Shown one piece after another: positions 9,377 through 18,422 of a DNA stretch of 64,000 bases. Position numbers and translations under genes: made by a program. Source of the stretch: Epilithonimonas lactis. Lineage in GTDB: Bacteria; Bacteroidota; Bacteroidia; Flavobacteriales; Weeksellaceae. The stretch spans positions 620,001 to 684,000 of the forward strand of contig NZ_FOFI01000001.1 in NCBI RefSeq assembly GCF_900110605.1. The letters are read 5' to 3'. Positions within the stretch are counted from its first letter, which is position 1. Every line of letters begins with the position of its first letter. The notes under the pieces were generated by a model. The model saw only the letters and a list, made by a program, of their open reading frames with translations. It ran no database searches and had not been told where the DNA came from.

Positions 9377-9880
9377 ATGAAATTTACAACGACACTTATA
9401 AAGCATTCTGACATCTCCGAGGAACAACTGACGGAGATCTGTAAGCTCAAAGCAATACGCTGGGATTACACGTTGGATCAGCACAAAAAATGGATGATCG
9501 AGAATATCCAGGCCAATGATTTCCATATTCTAATAAACGATGGTGAGAAACCGATTGCCTACACCAATTTAGTCGACATCACTGCAATCATCAACGATGA
9601 AAATGTGCAAGTTAGAGGAATAGGAAATGTCTGTACTTCAGAAACTGGAAAGGGTTTTGGAAATGTTTTGATGAAAGAAGTGAATACCGTATTGACGCAA
9701 AACCAATGGAAAGGCATTTTGCTTTGTAAAGACCACCTTGTTCTCTATTACGAAAAATTTGGGTGGAAACTAATTGATAAACATTCGGTACAAGCCGAAA
9801 AGTATAATGAGATCAATTTCATGATCTATGATTTCCCTCAAGTGGTAGTATCGTTGACATATAATGATAGGAATTTCTAA
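9377..9880 (+). CDS. GNAT family N-acetyltransferase
   Basis: 167 residues from the ATG at 9377, 5 bases after the preceding stop; an earlier in-frame ATG at 9356 would overlap the upstream gene. The acetyl-CoA-binding motif is visible as RGIGNVCTSETGKGFGNVLM (residues 79-98), and motif B as LYYEKFGWKLI. Placed after a dehydratase and an aminotransferase, the most economical role is N-acetylation of the new amino group on the nucleotide sugar. GNAT substrates cannot be read from sequence, so this is inferred from context. Confidence 0.82.
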   Translation: MKFTTTLIKHSDISEEQLTEICKLKAIRWDYTLDQHKKWMIENIQANDFHILINDGEKPIAYTNLVDITAIINDENVQVRGIGNVCTSETGKGFGNVLMKEVNTVLTQNQWKGILLCKDHLVLYYEKFGWKLIDKHSVQAEKYNEINFMIYDFPQVVVSLTYNDRNF

Positions 9881-9908
9881 AAATCAATGATTTTGACTTG
9901 ACATAAGG

Positions 9909-11402
9909 ATGAAAAAAAACATAATAGCTAATTTTGTCGGAAGATTTTGGGGCATACTCTCAAATTTTTTATTTATTCCACTTTATATAAAATACCTTGG
10001 TTTTGAAAGTTATTCTGTCATCAGTTTTACACTGATGATTGCTGGTATAATGGCAGTTTTGGACGGTGGCCTTACTGCTACATTATCCAGAGAATTTGCG
10101 CGAAGGGATAATGATATTACCGAAAAAAGAAATATTTTCAAGAATTTAGAGACACTATATTTCATTGTAATTTTCATTTGTATCCTCAGTATTTTTGTTT
10201 CATCAGACTATGTGGCTGATAAGTGGCTAAAGATAAATACAATAACTCCTGATAGAATTTCTTTTTTTTTAAAAATCATCAGTTTTGAGATTGGTTTTCA
10301 ACTTCTTTTGAGGTTCTACATGGGTGGTCTTTTAGGTTTAGAAAAACAAGTTGAAGCCAATATTGTTCAAGTTGGATGGGGTATTTTTAGAAATGGTCTC
10401 GTCGTGTTGGCTATTATCTATTTTCCCACTTTAGAAATGTTTTTTGCTTGGCAAGCCATCGCAACCATTGTATTCACAATAATTACTAAGATTTTTTTAG
10501 ACAAGATTGTTCTTGGAATATATACACTCAATTTCAACTTTAAAATAGAAAAACAGATCCTTTCGAAGGTCTGGCAATTTGCGTCAGGAATGTTACTTAT
10601 CGCTCTGGTGTCAGCGTTCAATACACAGATGGACAAATTGGCTATTAGTAAATTATTGTCTATAGAAAATCTTGGATATTACACTTTGGCTGTTTCGCTT
10701 TGTCAAGGCCTTATCATTTTGGTAAACCCCATTGCAACGGCATTGTTACCTAGATTTACTGCCTTTTTCTCTACTGACAAACATCAAGAAGCAAGATTAC
10801 TCTTCACAAGAATGAGTGTTCTCGTTTCTATTTTAGTATTCTCAATTATGATGGTTATGTCTTTCTTTGCCAAGGATTTGATTTGGGTTTGGACAGGTAA
10901 TGAATTATTGGCGGAGAAAACACGTCATCTTGTTCCAATTGTGGCAATGGCCTATGCTATGTTTGCGATACAGTTTTTACCGTACAATATTGCTATTGCA
11001 AATGGCTATACTAAGCTGAATAATGTATTAGGGATTATTAGCCTTTTCGCAACTATTCCAGGATACTTTTTTGTTACAAAATATTATGGAGCCATAGGGG
11101 CAGCTTCAGTTTTTTGTGGTGTTCAGATAGTTACCACGATTATTTATTTGTTTTTTATTAATAAAAAATTTATCAAAAGTGATATCATCAAGGATATCTA
11201 TTGGAGACAATTCGTTTTACCGTTTTTAATTGCGGGAATCGTAGCTTATCTATTTTCCAAGATTCCTATTCTGGTAGATAATAGCAGAATCTTTTCTTTA
11301 GTTTGGATAGGTATTGCTACATTTGCAACCTTAATGATATCATTGTTTGTTTTGGTTCCCATTAAAGATATAAAGCAATTGATCAATCTGAAAAAAAAAT
11401 AA
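9909..11402 (+). CDS. Wzx-like oligosaccharide flippase
   Basis: 497 residues, almost entirely hydrophobic, with about 12-14 predicted membrane segments and a basic N-terminus (MKKNIIANFVGRFWGILSNF). It fits the MOP-superfamily polysaccharide transporters (Wzx/RfbX). It would flip undecaprenyl-diphosphate-linked repeat units across the inner membrane for the polymerase encoded at 12565. It follows the acetyltransferase by 28 bases in the same direction. Confidence 0.88.
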   Translation: MKKNIIANFVGRFWGILSNFLFIPLYIKYLGFESYSVISFTLMIAGIMAVLDGGLTATLSREFARRDNDITEKRNIFKNLETLYFIVIFICILSIFVSSDYVADKWLKINTITPDRISFFLKIISFEIGFQLLLRFYMGGLLGLEKQVEANIVQVGWGIFRNGLVVLAIIYFPTLEMFFAWQAIATIVFTIITKIFLDKIVLGIYTLNFNFKIEKQILSKVWQFASGMLLIALVSAFNTQMDKLAISKLLSIENLGYYTLAVSLCQGLIILVNPIATALLPRFTAFFSTDKHQEARLLFTRMSVLVSILVFSIMMVMSFFAKDLIWVWTGNELLAEKTRHLVPIVAMAYAMFAIQFLPYNIAIANGYTKLNNVLGIISLFATIPGYFFVTKYYGAIGAASVFCGVQIVTTIIYLFFINKKFIKSDIIKDIYWRQFVLPFLIAGIVAYLFSKIPILVDNSRIFSLVWIGIATFATLMISLFVLVPIKDIKQLINLKKK

Positions 11403-11416
11403 TACCTATTTTAACA

Positions 11417-12565
11417 ATGCAACCATTATTAAGCATAGCAATAGCAACCAAAGATCGAGAACAATACTGTATCAAGACCATTCAGTCTATTCTTTCATTT
11501 AAGGATGATAGGATTCAGATCACAGTTGCAGACAATAGCAATACAACTAAGGTCAAAGAATTCGTGGATGCTCTGGCATCACCGCAGATTGCATATCTTT
11601 ATGATAATAGTCCGATCTCATCTATAGATAACTTCAACCGTGCTATGGAAATGACCACAGGTGAATACATCTGTCTGCTAGGTGATGATGACGGCATCTT
11701 GCCAGAAGCCATGGACTATCTGGAATGGGCGAAATTGAATAATATTGATTCTTTCTGCTGCAAAGACACTATCCCATATTTTTGGCCGGGCGCACATCCA
11801 AGTTATGAAAGCGGTGGATTGTTTGTGAGCAAATTTACAGAAGGAAAGAAGAAAGTAGATGCCAAAAAAGAATTGGTCAAGTTATTGGAAGCTGGCATTG
11901 TAAATTATATGTTCTTTGATCTTCCCAAATCCTATCATGGTTTTGTGAAAAAAGACATAATGCTTGAGATAAAGGAAAAATCGGGTAATTTTTACGGAGC
12001 GCTTAGTCCAGATATTTTTTCTGTGGTGGCGATTGCACTTTCTTGTAAAAATCATTATATTATTGATAAACCTTTGACGATTGCAGGTGTTTGTAGAACA
12101 AGTACCACAGCAGATCAGTTCAAGGGTTTACACAGTGGTGAACTCAAGGATATGCCTCACCTGAGGAATCGTAAAGTTCCATATGTTTGGGATAAGGACA
12201 TTCCGGAATTCTATAGTGTGACCACAATCTGGGGAGACAGTGGGCTCAATAGTATAGATGCCATGAAAATGCCTGAGTACCGCCAATATTTTAATATTTA
12301 TCCATTGGTGGCACAAGCTCTTCTTATGAATAGAAAGCAGATTCTAAACTACATGATTGAAAAGTGTGAAAAATTAAGGAAGGAAAAGAAGATTGGCAAA
12401 CTGGTCTTTTGGAGTCGAGTATCTTTTTCTGTGCTTGGTCTAGTTATAGATAAAGGCAAGAGAATGTACAGAGATTCTTTCGCTTCCAAATCTGTCGTGA
12501 TAGAGAATGTAGAAGATATTCTACAGGCCTTCAAATTATATAACCAAACGGTAAACAAGTCTTAA
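11417..12565 (+). CDS. Glycosyltransferase family 2
   Basis: 382 residues. The GT-A N-terminus reads LLSIAIATKDREQYCIKTI, with the nucleotide-binding VADNS and the metal-binding acidic motif LLGDDDGILPEA near residues 92-103. The C-terminal half has no recognisable domain and ends in a basic helix region. It probably adds one sugar of the repeat unit; donor and linkage are unknown. Its stop overlaps the start of the next gene (TAATG at 12563-12567). Confidence 0.87.
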   Translation: MQPLLSIAIATKDREQYCIKTIQSILSFKDDRIQITVADNSNTTKVKEFVDALASPQIAYLYDNSPISSIDNFNRAMEMTTGEYICLLGDDDGILPEAMDYLEWAKLNNIDSFCCKDTIPYFWPGAHPSYESGGLFVSKFTEGKKKVDAKKELVKLLEAGIVNYMFFDLPKSYHGFVKKDIMLEIKEKSGNFYGALSPDIFSVVAIALSCKNHYIIDKPLTIAGVCRTSTTADQFKGLHSGELKDMPHLRNRKVPYVWDKDIPEFYSVTTIWGDSGLNSIDAMKMPEYRQYFNIYPLVAQALLMNRKQILNYMIEKCEKLRKEKKIGKLVFWSRVSFSVLGLVIDKGKRMYRDSFASKSVVIENVEDILQAFKLYNQTVNKS

Positions 12566-13602
12566 TGGGTTTCTTAGTCTATTTATTACCATTTTTATTT
12601 TTGGCCGGTGTTACGTTCATGACGTATGTCTCCAAACTAAACCTAAAATCCTACAAAGCAATATTGTTCCTGGGTCTACTGCCTGCTGCTTTAATAGCGA
12701 TATTAAGTGGTGATTCGGGTACAGATAAGTCTAGTTACTACATTTGGATTTCCAATACTTTCGAAGGGGATATAGATAAAATTGCCTATGAGCCAGGCTT
12801 CAAATATTTGACCTATTGGTTATCACTGATCTATCCTAGTGAATACTTTATCATTCCGGTAGTAGGGTTAATTACAACCATATTTCTTTGGTTAGCCTTT
12901 TCGGATAGCAAATGGCGTTTGATTGTTTTTACCTTCCTCCTGTTTCCATTCTTCTATTTCGATATGACAATGAATGGTCTTAGGTACGGTCTAAGTTTTG
13001 CGATCAGTGCCTATGCTGCAAAACTAATTCTAGAGGATAAGGTAAAATCATTTTTCTTCTTCGGACTTTTGGCCGTCAGCATGCAATATTCCTCAATTAT
13101 CATTATTGCTATGATCTACTTTTCGAGAATTAACTTCAAAAAAATTCATACCGTCCTGTTGATTGTTGTCGTTTACGTCCTTTTCAACGTTCTGGATCTT
13201 AGTTATTTTGATAATAAGGTCGATATGTACAAAGACCTTACAAAACCCTCAGGTATTTCTGGGATCACGCCGCTTATATTGTTTACGCTTATCTTTGGCC
13301 TCAATTGGTTTTTAAATAAAAAGATAAACAAAATATTTTTCATCATATTTGGGCTTCAGATCGCATCGTTTATATTATCGCTTAGCTCATATTCTGGATT
13401 AAGATTCCAGAGTTTGTTTATTTTCACACTGTTGATCTACATTGCATTTTTTCAGGAGATCAAAGAATTCAAAAAACGATATTTGATCTATTTCATTCTG
13501 ATTGGCTTTATGAGTTTTTCACTGAAGATAAGAAACTTTATGAACGAAGAGAAAGAAGTAACAACACCATTCCTGCCTTATGAGTTTTATTGGGAAAGAT
13601 AA
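12565..13602 (+). CDS. EpsG-like polysaccharide polymerase (Wzy role)
   Basis: 345 residues, about 9-10 hydrophobic segments. The EpsG-family signature is visible after the second helix: a Gly-Thr-Asp followed by spaced tyrosines (SGTDKSSYYIWISNTF, around residues 51-66), then EPGFKYLTYW and later MNGLRYGLSFAI. EpsG proteins are the usual Wzy-type polymerases of Gram-positive and Bacteroidota exopolysaccharide clusters. No other polymerase candidate is in the cluster. The start overlaps the upstream stop and the 3' end overlaps the next gene by 23 bases, so translation is coupled. Confidence 0.85.
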   Translation: MGFLVYLLPFLFLAGVTFMTYVSKLNLKSYKAILFLGLLPAALIAILSGDSGTDKSSYYIWISNTFEGDIDKIAYEPGFKYLTYWLSLIYPSEYFIIPVVGLITTIFLWLAFSDSKWRLIVFTFLLFPFFYFDMTMNGLRYGLSFAISAYAAKLILEDKVKSFFFFGLLAVSMQYSSIIIIAMIYFSRINFKKIHTVLLIVVVYVLFNVLDLSYFDNKVDMYKDLTKPSGISGITPLILFTLIFGLNWFLNKKINKIFFIIFGLQIASFILSLSSYSGLRFQSLFIFTLLIYIAFFQEIKEFKKRYLIYFILIGFMSFSLKIRNFMNEEKEVTTPFLPYEFYWER

Positions 13603-14392
13603 CTTGGTCAGCGTCATTGTTCCTTTGTACAATGCGCAAGATTCGATTGTACTTAGTTTACGATCTGTATTGGAACAGACCTATACCAATTGGGAAGTTG
13701 TCATCGTAAATGATGGCTCTACAGACGACAGCAAACAGATCGTAGAAAATTTCATCAATTCCCAAAACGATGAGATCAGATCAAGGTTTAGTTTGTTCGA
13801 TCAGCCCAATGCTGGCCCATCACGAACCAGAAACAGAGCGATCGATCTGGCAAAAGGAACTTATATTGCATTCCTGGATTCCGATGATGTCTGGATCCCA
13901 AGCAAGTTGCAAGAGCAGCTTGATCTGGCACTTCAGTATCCAGAGGTTTCTATCATCGCAGGCGCCTTTTATCATGAGGTGGAGGAGAATGTGCCTTACT
14001 TTGAAAAGATCACATTTGACCAATTGTTGTTCAAGAACTATTTCGCGACGCCTATGGTTTTTATCAAAAAAGAATACCTTTTGGAGATGGATCACTTTTT
14101 TGACGATAACAAAAGATACGGCGAAGATTATGATCTTTGGTTAAGGTTGTTACAGAAACGGGATGCTATTTTCATTAATAAGATCCTCGGAAAAAACGCT
14201 TTTGGAAAAGCTAACTTTGGACAAAGCGGATTGTCTGCCCATCTTTTCGCCATGCAAAAAGGGGAAATATCCACGTATAAAGATCTTTATCATGCAAAAG
14301 CGCTTGGTTTTGGTAAGTTGGTAAAAGTTTTATTATTTTCATATCTCAAATTTTTTAGAAGATTATGCTTAGTTTATTTAAAACGAAAATAG
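13580..14392 (+). CDS. Glycosyltransferase family 2
   Basis: 270 residues. Typical GT2: VSVIVPLYNAQDSI at the N-terminus, EVVIVNDGSTDDS, GPSRTRNRAIDLAKGTYIAF and the metal-binding FLDSDDVW near residues 95-102, then a GEDYDLWLRLL segment carrying the catalytic acidic residues. It overlaps the polymerase gene by 23 bases and the beta-helix gene downstream by 28 bases. A basic C-terminus may attach it to the membrane. Confidence 0.9.
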   Translation: MSFIGKDNLVSVIVPLYNAQDSIVLSLRSVLEQTYTNWEVVIVNDGSTDDSKQIVENFINSQNDEIRSRFSLFDQPNAGPSRTRNRAIDLAKGTYIAFLDSDDVWIPSKLQEQLDLALQYPEVSIIAGAFYHEVEENVPYFEKITFDQLLFKNYFATPMVFIKKEYLLEMDHFFDDNKRYGEDYDLWLRLLQKRDAIFINKILGKNAFGKANFGQSGLSAHLFAMQKGEISTYKDLYHAKALGFGKLVKVLLFSYLKFFRRLCLVYLKRK

Positions 14393-15603
14393 GTTCCGTA
14401 CTACTCGTCATTACAATCGTATTTGTGAACTGCACCTCATTACCAACATCTATAAAGGTGGCGGCTAAAGATGATACACAATTTCTTCAAAACAAGATCA
14501 ATACTCTTGGGAATAATGGTGTTTTGGATGGAGGAAATAAAACATACTACGTTACAGCATTATGGTTGAAAAGTAATATGACGATACAAAATATGAAGCT
14601 GGTGTCCATTCCCACTTCTATTTCAGATGTAAGTGTCATCAATGTTGGAAATGATCTGGAGACAAACACATTCAACAAATCCTCGGTCGCAAGAACAAGT
14701 ATTGAAACATCGCGTAACAATGGAGGTTTTAAAAATATAACCATCAAGAATATATCCATAGATGGCAACCGCTCTCTTCAGAAAAAATTGGCTGTTGAAG
14801 ATAGGGATGGAGGAAAACATGGAATAGCGGTCAAAGGTTTTGCAACAAATATTACGATTGTAGATGTTAATATTAAAAACTGTGCAACAGATGGTATTTC
14901 GCTATATAGGGGATTGCACACCAACTTAGATTCTGGTAAAGAGATCTTCGCCATCAGAAATGTTACCCTAAGAAATGTGACATGCACCAACAACAGAAGA
15001 CATGGCGGTTCTGGAGAATCAATCGATGGATTGATCATGGAGAATTGCAGATTCAATAGCAATGGATTGACCATCAATGGAGGAAAGCAGGAGGGCGACA
15101 TAGGTGCTATATACAATGGTAACCTCTATGGCAATGGTTGGGATATGGAAGGCTACGGGCTTGGGTCAGGGATGAGAAATATCAAAATTTCAAATACAGA
15201 ATTCCTTAAAAATATGGGAGGAGGCATCGTCTTCTACGATATTACAGATAGCAGAAACAACAAGTTCATAAATCGTGGAAACATTACGCTTGATAATTGT
15301 AAAATAGATGCTGGCGTCAAAAATCCTACTGGATACTTCTCTTTGGTCTTCAGTAGCACAATTGAAAATAAAAAGAACAAGACCAAATTGTTTTCCAATA
15401 TCAATATCCTCAACTGTACTCTGTATGGAAAATTATTATTGAGGTCGGTAGCGAATATCAATATTAGCAATACAAAGATTATCAAAGGCAATGAGCGTTT
15501 TGACGGCCTTTTGGACAATGTAAGCAACCTTATGAATGGACGGGCGGACGCCGTGCAAAGTGGCTCATTCTCTTGGGACAACTATGATTACAGCAAAAAA
15601 TAG
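14365..15603 (+). CDS. Secreted right-handed beta-helix (pectate-lyase-like) protein
   Basis: 412 residues. A hydrophobic N-terminus (residues 10-22) ends in VNC, a weak lipobox, so it may be a lipoprotein; a plain signal peptide is the alternative. After that, short beta-strand repeats rich in Asn, Gly, Ile and Val (for example NITIKN-, ITIVDVNIKNC-, IRNVTLRNVTC-type rungs) fit a right-handed parallel beta-helix, as in pectate lyases and GH28 enzymes. No catalytic residues can be assigned by eye. It sits inside a glycosyltransferase run and overlaps the upstream GT2 gene by 28 bases, so it is part of the operon and may trim, modify or bind the exported polymer. Confidence 0.8.
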   Translation: MLSLFKTKIGSVLLVITIVFVNCTSLPTSIKVAAKDDTQFLQNKINTLGNNGVLDGGNKTYYVTALWLKSNMTIQNMKLVSIPTSISDVSVINVGNDLETNTFNKSSVARTSIETSRNNGGFKNITIKNISIDGNRSLQKKLAVEDRDGGKHGIAVKGFATNITIVDVNIKNCATDGISLYRGLHTNLDSGKEIFAIRNVTLRNVTCTNNRRHGGSGESIDGLIMENCRFNSNGLTINGGKQEGDIGAIYNGNLYGNGWDMEGYGLGSGMRNIKISNTEFLKNMGGGIVFYDITDSRNNKFINRGNITLDNCKIDAGVKNPTGYFSLVFSSTIENKKNKTKLFSNINILNCTLYGKLLLRSVANINISNTKIIKGNERFDGLLDNVSNLMNGRADAVQSGSFSWDNYDYSKK

Positions 15604-15682
15604 TTTTTCGATTCCATTTTTGGTGAAGGTCAAAAAATAATTTTGCCAAAATAATGGTAACTTTCGCAATTATTAAAAAAAC

Positions 15683-16738
15683 ATGAAGATATTACAAGCT
15701 ATTACTTTAGCAGATCTGGGTGGAGCACAAAGCGTGTTGATCAACCTTTCCAATAAAGCCGTTGAAGATGGACACGATGTGTATGTGGTTTCCGAGGAAA
15801 ATGGTGCAATGTGGGACCTTCTTTCCCCGAAAGTTCGCAAGATAAAAGTTAAAGAGCTTCAGCGAAGCATTAGCCCGGTCAATGATTTTAAAGCATACCT
15901 GGCTCTTAAGAAAATTTACCGCCAGATCAAACCAGATGTTATCCATCTCCACAGTTCCAAGATAGGAGCGCTAGGACGTTTGGCCTTTCCAAAAGAAAAA
16001 ATAATATTTACCGTACACGGTTTTGACTCTGTGAGACTTGCGAACCCAAAATTTTTGATCATCGAGAAGCTTTTGAAAAGCAGGGTGAAAAAGATTGTAG
16101 CCGTAAGTGAATATGATAAGGTGATTCTCAAAGAAGAAGGTATAGACAAGTCCGTCGTAACGATTTATAATGGTATTCAGGACATCGATGCGGGTAAGAA
16201 ATTATCTCCGACAGTTGATTTTGAAACGTTGAGAAAGGACTACAAGATCGTGATGTGTATTGCCAGACTTAGTCCTCAAAAGAAATTCGACCTGTTTTGT
16301 GAGATCGCGGAAAAAATGAGAGGCGAGAAGTTAAAATTTGTTTGGATTGGTAACAAAGAAGATGTAAGGCCGTTAAGTGACAATATCATGATGCTTGGCG
16401 AGATCTCAGATGCAAAAGATTATTTACGTTACGCCGATCTGTTTATCTTACCAAGTAATTATGAAGGGCTTCCGATTTCGATCATAGAATCATTAGCGTA
16501 TAGAAAACCAGTGATTGCCTCCAATGTTGGAGGTGTTTCAGAAATTCTTAACGGGAAAAATGGCTTTGCTTTAGAAAATGATGCGGATTTGTTCGTAGAG
16601 AAAATAAAGCATGTTCTCCTGGACGAAGGCAGATATGAACAATTTTGCGCAAATGCTAGGGACACTTATGAAAGTCATTTTACAATTGATCAGATGTACA
16701 ACAATTATTTTTCACTCTACGAAGAAGCAAACCACTAA
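15683..16738 (+). CDS. Glycosyltransferase family 4
   Basis: 351 residues, GT-B fold. The N-terminal part carries LADLGGAQSVLINLS and DVIHLHSSKIGALGRL; the C-terminal donor-binding half carries IARLSPQKKFDLF and the EX7E motif region YEGLPISIIESLAYRKPVIA. It is related to CapM/PssF-type capsule glycosyltransferases that use UDP-sugars. A gap of 79 bases separates it from the beta-helix gene, larger than elsewhere in the cluster. Confidence 0.9.
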   Translation: MKILQAITLADLGGAQSVLINLSNKAVEDGHDVYVVSEENGAMWDLLSPKVRKIKVKELQRSISPVNDFKAYLALKKIYRQIKPDVIHLHSSKIGALGRLAFPKEKIIFTVHGFDSVRLANPKFLIIEKLLKSRVKKIVAVSEYDKVILKEEGIDKSVVTIYNGIQDIDAGKKLSPTVDFETLRKDYKIVMCIARLSPQKKFDLFCEIAEKMRGEKLKFVWIGNKEDVRPLSDNIMMLGEISDAKDYLRYADLFILPSNYEGLPISIIESLAYRKPVIASNVGGVSEILNGKNGFALENDADLFVEKIKHVLLDEGRYEQFCANARDTYESHFTIDQMYNNYFSLYEEANH

Positions 16739-16929
16739 TATTTGTGTAATTTAAAAATGAACTCAAAAAATGCAGATTTATTACTAACATGACTTGTTTT
16801 TAACTAATATCGGAAAAAAAATAATCTTAAGTGATTTTTTTATCAATATTGATGATAGATTCTTTTGATCAAACTATTGAGTGCATAAAGTTCAAGATGT
16901 ATTATTTAGAATAACTGTTAAAAAAATAA

Positions 16930-16937
16930 TATATTTG
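16930..16937 (+). promoter_or_regulatory. -7 box TATATTTG before the phosphoglycosyltransferase gene
   Basis: TATATTTG matches TAnnTTTG and lies in a 272-base AT-rich gap, the largest within the cluster. A transcript would start near 16943 and would first meet the 17-codon reading frame at 16961. No convincing -33 TTG is present at the usual spacing. The gap also holds the short palindromes ATCAATATTGAT (16842-16853) and TTTGATCAAA (16864-16873). Confidence 0.45.
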
Positions 16938-16960
16938 CAGACAAAATACAAGTGAGAGTA

Positions 16961-17014
16961 ATGAAACAAAAAACTAACAACTTAGGATTCGATTATTTAA
17001 TAAAAGTTTTATGA
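16961..17014 (+). CDS. Possible 17-residue leader peptide
   Basis: ATG at 16961 opens MKQKTNNLGFDYLIKVL and stops at 17012-17014. The stop overlaps the ATG of the next gene in the form ATGA, the usual geometry for translational coupling. It is the first ATG downstream of the -7 box at 16930. Nothing in the peptide is recognisable, and such a short frame can arise by chance. Confidence 0.3.
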   Translation: MKQKTNNLGFDYLIKVL

Positions 17015-17967
17015 TAGTGAAAACTTATTTGAAAGTATCCAATCCTGTACAAAGATGCCTTTTCATAAATGTAAGTGATATCTCTCTGAAACTTTTCCGA
17101 GGGACGAAGCTGAGAAGGTCATTTAAAGTGATTAGATATAATTCCGAAATCAACACAAAAAGTATTTTGGAATATGTGAACCGTTTGAATATCAAGACAA
17201 TTGTAATCGAAACTTCAAATTTGAATCATTTGCCAGAAAACTTAACAAACGATATTATCGATGCAAGGCTTAGTGGGGTAAGGGTTTTTGATGCGCAGGA
17301 ATTTTACGAGATCGTCAACAGACGGATACCGCTCGTAAAACTAAGTTCTAACGAATATTTAGCCGATGATATCTTTTCCATCGGTCTAAAACACCATTCT
17401 GGATTGTCATCCAAAAGGATTATCGATCTGTTGGTGGTATTGTCCATATTGCCAGTTGCCTTGCCTCTTGTTGTCCTTGGTTGCTTGCTTACACTGTTGT
17501 CATCTTCGGGAAATGTACTCTTTGTCCAAGAGAGAATCGGAGTGGGTTCCAAGAAATTCAAGATCTACAAGATCCGAACGATGAAATCCAAGCATAACGG
17601 AGGATACACCACGTCCAATGATGACAGAATTACAATCGTTGGAAAATTTTTGAGATTGTCCAAGATTGATGAATTACCACAGCTGTACAATATTTTGCGA
17701 GGTGACATGAGTCTAATAGGTCCTAGACCAGAAAGACCGGAGTTTGTGGATCTGTCCAATGAGGAAAATGCTTACTTCGACCTCAGACACGTGATCAAGC
17801 CAGGTGTTACCGGTTGGGCACAGGTCAATCTTCCGAAAGCTACGCCAGATGATAACTTGAAAAAGTTAGAATATGACCTTTATTACATCAAAAACTATTC
17901 GCCAAGATTGGATATCGAAATTCTTCTTCGTACCATCAAAGTTGTAATGACCATGAACAGTAACTAA
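17011..17967 (+). CDS. Undecaprenyl-phosphate sugar phosphotransferase (initiating PGT)
   Basis: 318 residues. About 130 N-terminal residues have no membrane segments and resemble a nucleotide-binding-like domain. One hydrophobic re-entrant segment (about 139-162) and the bacterial sugar transferase domain follow. Conserved blocks are FVQERIGVGSKKFKIYKIRT, the catalytic KIDELPQLYNIL with its Asp-Glu pair, SLIGPRPERPEF and GVTGWAQVN. It transfers a sugar-1-phosphate to undecaprenyl phosphate to start repeat-unit synthesis. The four N-terminal membrane helices of WcaJ are absent, so this is an intermediate, PglC-plus-domain architecture. Confidence 0.9.
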   Translation: MIVKTYLKVSNPVQRCLFINVSDISLKLFRGTKLRRSFKVIRYNSEINTKSILEYVNRLNIKTIVIETSNLNHLPENLTNDIIDARLSGVRVFDAQEFYEIVNRRIPLVKLSSNEYLADDIFSIGLKHHSGLSSKRIIDLLVVLSILPVALPLVVLGCLLTLLSSSGNVLFVQERIGVGSKKFKIYKIRTMKSKHNGGYTTSNDDRITIVGKFLRLSKIDELPQLYNILRGDMSLIGPRPERPEFVDLSNEENAYFDLRHVIKPGVTGWAQVNLPKATPDDNLKKLEYDLYYIKNYSPRLDIEILLRTIKVVMTMNSN

Positions 17968-17978
17968 AGCCTTTTATC

Positions 17979-18419
17979 ATGAAAACTGACAAAATTGGGA
18001 TTACTTTTTCTGCATTTGACCTGTTGCATGCTGGACATATCAAGATGCTCGAGGAAGCAAAGACGATTTGTGATCATTTGATCGTTGGATTGCAGATCGA
18101 TCCTACCATTGATAGGCCATTTAAAAACAGGCCCACCCAATCCGTTGTTGAAAGGTATATCCAATTAAAGGCTTGCCGATCCGTAGATGAGATCATTCCG
18201 TATAATACAGAAGAAGATCTGATGGATATTCTGAAATCATTTGTAATAGATGTTAGAATCATTGGAGATGATTATAAAGATGTCAATTTTACCGGAAAAG
18301 AATATTGTGAGGAGAAAGGCATTCAAATATATTACAACAAAAGAGACCATAGATTCTCAAGCTCCGCACTTAAAAAAGCTGTTTTTGACCAAGAATTAGA
18401 AAAATTAAACAGAAAATAA
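17979..18419 (+). CDS. TagD-like cytidylyl/adenylyltransferase
   Basis: 146 residues. Nucleotidyltransferase fold with ITFSAFDLLHAGHIKML; the HAGH motif (around residues 17-20) binds the nucleotide triphosphate. Family members such as TagD make CDP-glycerol from CTP and glycerol-3-phosphate. The C-terminal RTxGISTT motif of TagD is replaced by HRFSSSALKK, which keeps a Ser-rich loop but not the exact signature, so substrate and nucleotide are uncertain. Between the initiating transferase and rfbC, it may activate a polyol phosphate or similar group for decoration of the polymer. Confidence 0.8.
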   Translation: MKTDKIGITFSAFDLLHAGHIKMLEEAKTICDHLIVGLQIDPTIDRPFKNRPTQSVVERYIQLKACRSVDEIIPYNTEEDLMDILKSFVIDVRIIGDDYKDVNFTGKEYCEEKGIQIYYNKRDHRFSSSALKKAVFDQELEKLNRK

Positions 18420-18422
18420 TTT

